Below are positions 46,362 through 49,865 of a stretch of 49,865 nucleotides of DNA, piece by piece. The DNA comes from Salinisphaera hydrothermalis C41B8 (GTDB taxonomy: Bacteria > Pseudomonadota > Gammaproteobacteria > Nevskiales > Salinisphaeraceae). The position numbers and the translations under genes are program-made. The notes beneath the pieces are model-generated. The model ran no database searches, was not told where the DNA came from, and saw only the letters and a program-made list of their open reading frames with translations. Each line of letters opens with the position of its first letter. The stretch's first letter is position 1. The stretch spans positions 1-49,865 of the forward strand of contig NZ_APNK01000027.1 in assembly GCF_000732535.1 (NCBI RefSeq), written 5' to 3'.

Positions 46362-47096
46362 ATGTCCCATTTGCGTTTCGCCGGCCGTCGCGCGCTGGTC
46401 ACCGGCGCCAGCCAGGGTATCGGCAGCGCGACCGTCACGCGCCTGATCGAAGAAGGCGCCGAAGTCTGGGCGCTGGCGCGTAACCGCGAGCGGCTCGACG
46501 CGCTCGCCGCGGCGACCGGCTGCACCCCCTGCCCCGTGGATCTGTCCGATCGCGGCGCGATCGAGGCCTTTCTGGACGCCGCACCGCCCTGCGACCTGCT
46601 GGTCAACTGTGCCGGCTTGGTGCACGTCGAACCGTTCGTCGATACCGATCTGGCACGCGTCGACGAAACCCTGCAGGTCAACACCGTCGCCCCGTTACGT
46701 CTGGCCCAGCGCCTGGCACGAGGCTGGATCGAACAAGGCACGCCCGGCGTAATCGTGAACGTCTCCAGCATCGCCAGCACGGTCGGCACCCCCGGCCATG
46801 CCGCCTATTGCGCGTCGAAGGCCGGGCTCGACGCGCTGACGCGCGTGATGGCGATCGAACTGGGCCCGCACGGGATTCGGGTCAACAGCGTCAACCCGGT
46901 GGTTACGCTCACGCCGATGGCCGAAAAAGCCTGGGCCGATCCCGACAAGGCCGCTGGCATGAAAGCCCGTATCCCGCTGGGCCGTTTCGTCGAAAGCGAA
47001 GAGGTCGCCGCAACCATCGCCTATTTGCTGAGCAGCGACGCAGCCATGGTGCACGGCGTATGCCTGGACGTGGACGGCGGCTTCAAGGCCGGCTGA
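46362..47096 (+). CDS. Short-chain dehydrogenase, L-xylulose/dicarbonyl reductase-like
   Basis: A cytoplasmic NAD(P)-dependent oxidoreductase of 244 residues. The cofactor motif is TGASQGIG (14-21), with the NAG motif replaced by NCAG (82-85); the catalytic residues are S136, Y149 and K153 (AAYCASKAG). The C-terminal part (VNPVVTLTPMAEKAW…IPLGRF) follows the DCXR/L-xylulose reductase pattern. GAGGAG precedes ATG 46362. Paired with the ABC ATPase, it probably oxidises an imported polyol such as xylitol, sorbitol or arabitol to its ketose. No kinase is encoded nearby for the next step. Confidence 0.87.
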   Translation: MSHLRFAGRRALVTGASQGIGSATVTRLIEEGAEVWALARNRERLDALAAATGCTPCPVDLSDRGAIEAFLDAAPPCDLLVNCAGLVHVEPFVDTDLARVDETLQVNTVAPLRLAQRLARGWIEQGTPGVIVNVSSIASTVGTPGHAAYCASKAGLDALTRVMAIELGPHGIRVNSVNPVVTLTPMAEKAWADPDKAAGMKARIPLGRFVESEEVAATIAYLLSSDAAMVHGVCLDVDGGFKAG

Positions 47097-47446
47097 GAAC
47101 GACCACGGCCGATCGCCGCGTCGGCGATCGAGCCGCGGCGCCGGCGACTGGCACGCATTCCAGCCGGTCGTGATCAGGCGCCCGACGTGGAATCTCGGAT
47201 CAGCCACGCCCTAGCCATGCAAGACTTCGCCGCGCTGTGCCGCATCAGAAATCCGTCTCCAAGGCGTGGCGTCGCGAGAGACGCCTTGGTATTTCTACCG
47301 ATAGCGCACCCGTTTGCACGGCGCTAGCTTCATCTAGCGGGCCATTCCGGCCTGCCGGCTCAGAAGCCGCCATCGCATTGACAGCCCCCGTCGATGCGTC
47401 GAAGTGTCTATCCCCGGACGCTTCAATAGAACCGGAGGGTTCTCCC
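47097..47446. other. Intergenic region upstream of the CsbD gene
   Basis: This 350-bp region has no gene but several fold-back sequences: GATCGCCG/CGGCGATC at 47111-47129 just after the SDR stop, the 9-bp stem at 47259-47289, and CGCTAG/CTAGCG at 47322-47339. The first may help end the SDR transcript. The promoter of the stress gene must lie in the right half; I could not assign a sigma factor. Confidence 0.45.
47259..47289 (+). terminator. Hairpin between SDR and CsbD genes
   Basis: A perfect 9-bp stem (CCAAGGCGT / ACGCCTTGG) with a 13-nt loop is followed by TATTTCT on the plus strand. The loop region can also pair alternatively (GGCGTC / GACGCC), so it may be a weak terminator or a 5' leader structure. 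Confidence 0.45.
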
Positions 47447-47629
47447 ATGATTGACGAGGATCGCAAGAAAGGTACGGCCGACAAGATCAAGGGTAAGGTT
47501 AAAGAAACCGTCGGCAAGGTGAGCGGCGATAAGGACAAGGAAGCCGAAGGCAAAGTCCAGAAGAACAAGGGCAAGGCCCAGGACAAGCTCGGCAAAGCCA
47601 AAGACAAGGTTCGTGACGCTCTGGATTAA
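47447..47629 (+). CDS. CsbD-family stress protein
   Basis: A 60-residue, very lysine-rich, probably disordered cytoplasmic protein. It starts MIDEDRKKGTADKIKGKVKE and repeats the K-x-K-x(4)-GK pattern typical of CsbD/YjbJ proteins. A strong ribosome site (GGAGGG) lies eight bases before ATG 47447. Members are abundant under general stress in many bacteria, but their molecular action is unknown. It is a single-gene unit ending at the terminator at 47653. Confidence 0.9.
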   Translation: MIDEDRKKGTADKIKGKVKETVGKVSGDKDKEAEGKVQKNKGKAQDKLGKAKDKVRDALD

Positions 47630-47652
47630 GCGCCGATTCTGTTAAGGCGACG

Positions 47653-47675
47653 GCCGGGGCGCTTAGCGCCCCGGC
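47653..47675. terminator. Hairpin shared by the CsbD and EamA genes
   Basis: A perfect 10-bp stem (GCCGGGGCGC / GCGCCCCGGC) whose three-base loop TTA is the complement of the EamA stop codon TAA. It is followed by TGTTC on the plus strand. It lies 24 bases after the csbD stop, so two convergent genes may share it. Confidence 0.6.
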
Positions 47676-48682
47676 TGTTCGTGACCGGCGATACGGCCAA
47701 GGTCGGCGCCGCTGCGGGGGGCGTTATTTAAAGCGAACTGTGGCGACGCGCCGTCGCCGCGGGTCGCTACTACGCCCGCCAGCGCGATGAGCGCCATGCC
47801 GACCAACGCCAGCATATCCGGCACTTGGCCGAATAGCGCAAGGCTCCAGAACCCGGAGAACACGAGATAGCTGTAGTCGCCAGCCGCCACCAGCGGCGCC
47901 GGTGCCATCTGGTAGGCCCGTGCCATGGCAATGCTGGCCGTCACGGCGATTACGGCCAGGCCGGCGAGCAACGGTGCGATCTCAACCGCCGAAGTCACCG
48001 TGATCGCGTGCCATCCGGTCGCGATGAACGCCAACCCCGGATCGGAAAGCGACGTCGCCGAGAACATCGGCACCACGATCAACCCCACGCTGCCGACGAT
48101 CAGAAACAGCACATGCATGGCCAGCGCCATGGCAAGCGGGGACTCCGCACGACAGTGCGAGGCCGTAATCAGTGCCGCCAGCGCATATAACACGGCGCCG
48201 CCGACCGGCAGCAGCATCATGGGCAAGAACGCCGAACCGCCCGGCCGCAGCAAGACCAGCACGCCGACAAAGCCGAGGGCTACACCGACGCCTTCCATCC
48301 GCGCCAGAGCCCGGCCCGGGCGTAGCGCCACGAACAACGAAATGAGGACCGGCGCTGTGTACAGGCCTGCGGACACAACGGGCAGGGTGAGCCGCGTGAG
48401 CGCCAGATACACCATGAGCCACATGCCGACCAGCAAGACACTACGCAATGCCACCCAGCCGGGACGGCGTAGTCGGAGCATACCGGACGAGCGCGCGAAC
48501 ATGGCCAGCAGCGCGATCATCGGCAGCGCGATGAGCGACCGCAGGAACACCAGCTGCCATACGCTCACCTGATCCGAAATAATCTTGACCAGGCCATCGC
48601 CCAGCGCCAGTACGATCGCCGCGAACACGATGCAGCCCAATCCGCCCGCGGCCGGCGATATCCGAAATCCGAACAGATCCAT
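47663..48682 (-). CDS. EamA-family (DMT superfamily) transporter
   Basis: An inner-membrane metabolite exporter of 339 residues with ten predicted helices in two EamA repeats (about 12-140 and 160-300). It begins MDLFGFRISPAAGGLGCIVF at ATG 48682, with segments typical of the family such as LRSLIALPMIALLA, YTAPVLISLFVAL and YSYLVFSGFWSLALFG. The last 30 residues are polar. The substrate is unknown. It is divergent from a LysR regulator, which suggests local control by that protein. Confidence 0.88.
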   Translation of the reverse strand: MDLFGFRISPAAGGLGCIVFAAIVLALGDGLVKIISDQVSVWQLVFLRSLIALPMIALLAMFARSSGMLRLRRPGWVALRSVLLVGMWLMVYLALTRLTLPVVSAGLYTAPVLISLFVALRPGRALARMEGVGVALGFVGVLVLLRPGGSAFLPMMLLPVGGAVLYALAALITASHCRAESPLAMALAMHVLFLIVGSVGLIVVPMFSATSLSDPGLAFIATGWHAITVTSAVEIAPLLAGLAVIAVTASIAMARAYQMAPAPLVAAGDYSYLVFSGFWSLALFGQVPDMLALVGMALIALAGVVATRGDGASPQFALNNAPRSGADLGRIAGHEQPGR

Positions 48683-48895
48683 GACGTCGCTCCATGCGCT
48701 CCGGATGGTCGATGCATCGCCAGCATGGGCCTGACACGACGCCCGCCCCGGCCGACAGCCGATGGCGATGCGCCGAGATCAGACGCTCTCGCTGACGGCA
48801 TCGCTCGTCTTTATCGAACGCGATGATCGACCGGCGGGCGGGCGGCGTCACGCGATGATTCATCGCGTTCGCATAATCTGGCGTAATGTGTGCAC

Positions 48896-49807
48896 ATGAA
48901 TCGCCTACGCCGTAGCCTGCCGCCGCTCGCCAGCCTTATGCCGTTCGAAGCGGCCGCCCGTTTGGAGAGTTTCACGCGCGCCGCCGCCGAACTGCATCTG
49001 ACCCAGGCCGCAATCAGCCGCCAGATCCGAGCGCTGGAAGACGATCTCGGCGTGACGCTGTTCACCCGAGGCCATCGCGCGGTCCACCTCACCGAAGCGG
49101 GAGCCGAACTTGCCCGGGCGGTCACCGGCGGGCTGGAAGGCATCGCCGCCTGCGCGGACCGACTACGCGCCCGCCGCGATCACGACGACATCGTGCTGCT
49201 CGCGGAAATGTATGTCGCCATGTACTGGTTGATCCCACGGCTGCCGGCGTTTCAGGCTGCCCATCCGGACATTCGGCTGCGCGTCAACGCCTCGACCCAG
49301 CCGTTGACCCAGGCCGAGGAATCATTCGACCTGGCGCTGCAATGCAGCACCCGCCCGGCTGGCACGATCGAACCGATGTTCTCGGTACCCGACGCCGTGT
49401 TTCCGGTGTGTGCGCCGAGCGTGGCCGGGGCCGGCACCCTGACCGCCCGCGACCTGTGCCATCACCGGATTCTGCATTGCCGGGATGATCCCCAGGACGG
49501 CTGGCTGACCTGGCCGGCATGGCTGGACGCGGTACAACGCCGCGCGACGCTGGGCGACGGTACGATTTTCGACAGCTACCCGGTGGTACTGCAGGCCGCG
49601 ATCATGGGCCAGGGCATCGGGCTCGGCTGGGAACGCGGTATCGAGCATCTGCTGGCCGATGGTCAGCTCGTGCGCCCCATGACCGAATCGCTCACGCTGC
49701 CGCGCGGTCTGTCACTCTATGCCGCGCCCGGCCGCGAAGACGACGACCGCGTAACCACCGTGGCCGGGTGGCTGGCCACGGCGCTGGGCGGCCCCGCCGG
49801 GTGCTAG
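48896..49807 (+). CDS. LysR-family transcriptional regulator (GcvA-like)
   Basis: A DNA-binding regulator of 303 residues from ATG 48896 (MNRLRRSLPPLASLMPFEAA); a GTG two codons upstream at 48890 is possible. The winged helix-turn-helix (about 12-70) reads FTRAAAELHLTQAAISRQIR followed by LEDDLGVTLFTRGHRAVHLT. The C-terminal effector domain runs from about 95 to 295. The PPLASLMPFEAAARLESFTRAA start resembles GcvA/AmpR-type regulators. It probably controls the divergent EamA gene through the 213-bp gap; a TGTGCACA palindrome sits right at its start. Confidence 0.92.
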   Translation: MNRLRRSLPPLASLMPFEAAARLESFTRAAAELHLTQAAISRQIRALEDDLGVTLFTRGHRAVHLTEAGAELARAVTGGLEGIAACADRLRARRDHDDIVLLAEMYVAMYWLIPRLPAFQAAHPDIRLRVNASTQPLTQAEESFDLALQCSTRPAGTIEPMFSVPDAVFPVCAPSVAGAGTLTARDLCHHRILHCRDDPQDGWLTWPAWLDAVQRRATLGDGTIFDSYPVVLQAAIMGQGIGLGWERGIEHLLADGQLVRPMTESLTLPRGLSLYAAPGREDDDRVTTVAGWLATALGGPAGC

Positions 49808-49817
49808 GTGTCCAGTC

Positions 49818-49839
49818 CCGCCAACAACTGGTTTGGCGG
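49818..49839 (+). terminator. Hairpin after the LysR gene
   Basis: A 7-bp stem (CCGCCAA / TTGGCGG) with an 8-nt loop starts 11 bases after the stop and is followed by ATAAAAG, without a U-run. A weak terminator at best. Confidence 0.35.
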
Positions 49840-49865
49840 ATAAAAGAATGGCTGGGGATCTCGCG

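Overview
The window looks like chromosome from a GC-rich gammaproteobacterium. Gene content and order resemble Salinisphaera or a relative near Pseudomonas/Halomonas; this is inferred from protein families and synteny, with no 16S or database support. I saw no tRNA, rRNA, CRISPR array, prophage or complete insertion sequence. Coding density is high and most genes sit in short operons with overlapping stops and starts.

Left part (1-10.7 kb): tyrS diverges from an M23 murein peptidase gene and anmK; erpA and argC follow on the other strand, an order also known from Pseudomonas. Between anmK and erpA lies a repeat block. The 3' end of erpA is duplicated in a 173-bp unit full of hairpins, and a second, partial copy of that unit is split by a 282-bp MITE-like element with 30-bp inverted ends and a TA duplication. 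Next come a CLC-type channel, hemJ, a bfd-bfr iron-storage pair under a clear Fur box, and rppH.

Middle (10.8-27.1 kb): a HAD hydrolase; a run on the minus strand of a DUF4105/Lnb-type protein with a putative outer-membrane barrel, ampD, ampE and a HisN-like phosphatase; a small membrane protein, a DUF2007 protein and trmL. Then a CDP-alcohol phosphotransferase/HAD-IB pair, gpsA, secB and a YibN-like rhodanese; the divergent envC-ctpA pair; and the ubiquinone operon ubiE-ubiJ-ubiB.

Right part (27.5-49.9 kb): a complete AcrAB-TolC-like efflux operon (adaptor, HAE1 pump, outer-membrane lipoprotein) facing a BaeSR-like two-component pair; a gene-free stretch of about 1 kb; a DsbG-like isomerase, lnt and a Rieske oxygenase. 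Then a polyol-type ABC uptake locus: SorC-family regulator, two permeases and binding protein on the minus strand, ATPase and an L-xylulose-reductase-like SDR on the plus strand, with a 16-bp palindrome in the shared control region. The window ends with a CsbD-like stress protein, an EamA transporter and a divergent LysR regulator.

Most genes are housekeeping. Envelope work dominates: peptidoglycan recycling (anmK, ampD, possibly ampE), hydrolase control (M23 peptidase, envC, ctpA), lipoprotein acylation (lnt, perhaps the Lnb-type protein), phospholipid supply (gpsA plus the CDP-alcohol/HAD pair) and efflux. The most unusual DNA is the erpA tail-duplication/MITE block at 4.5-5.1 kb.
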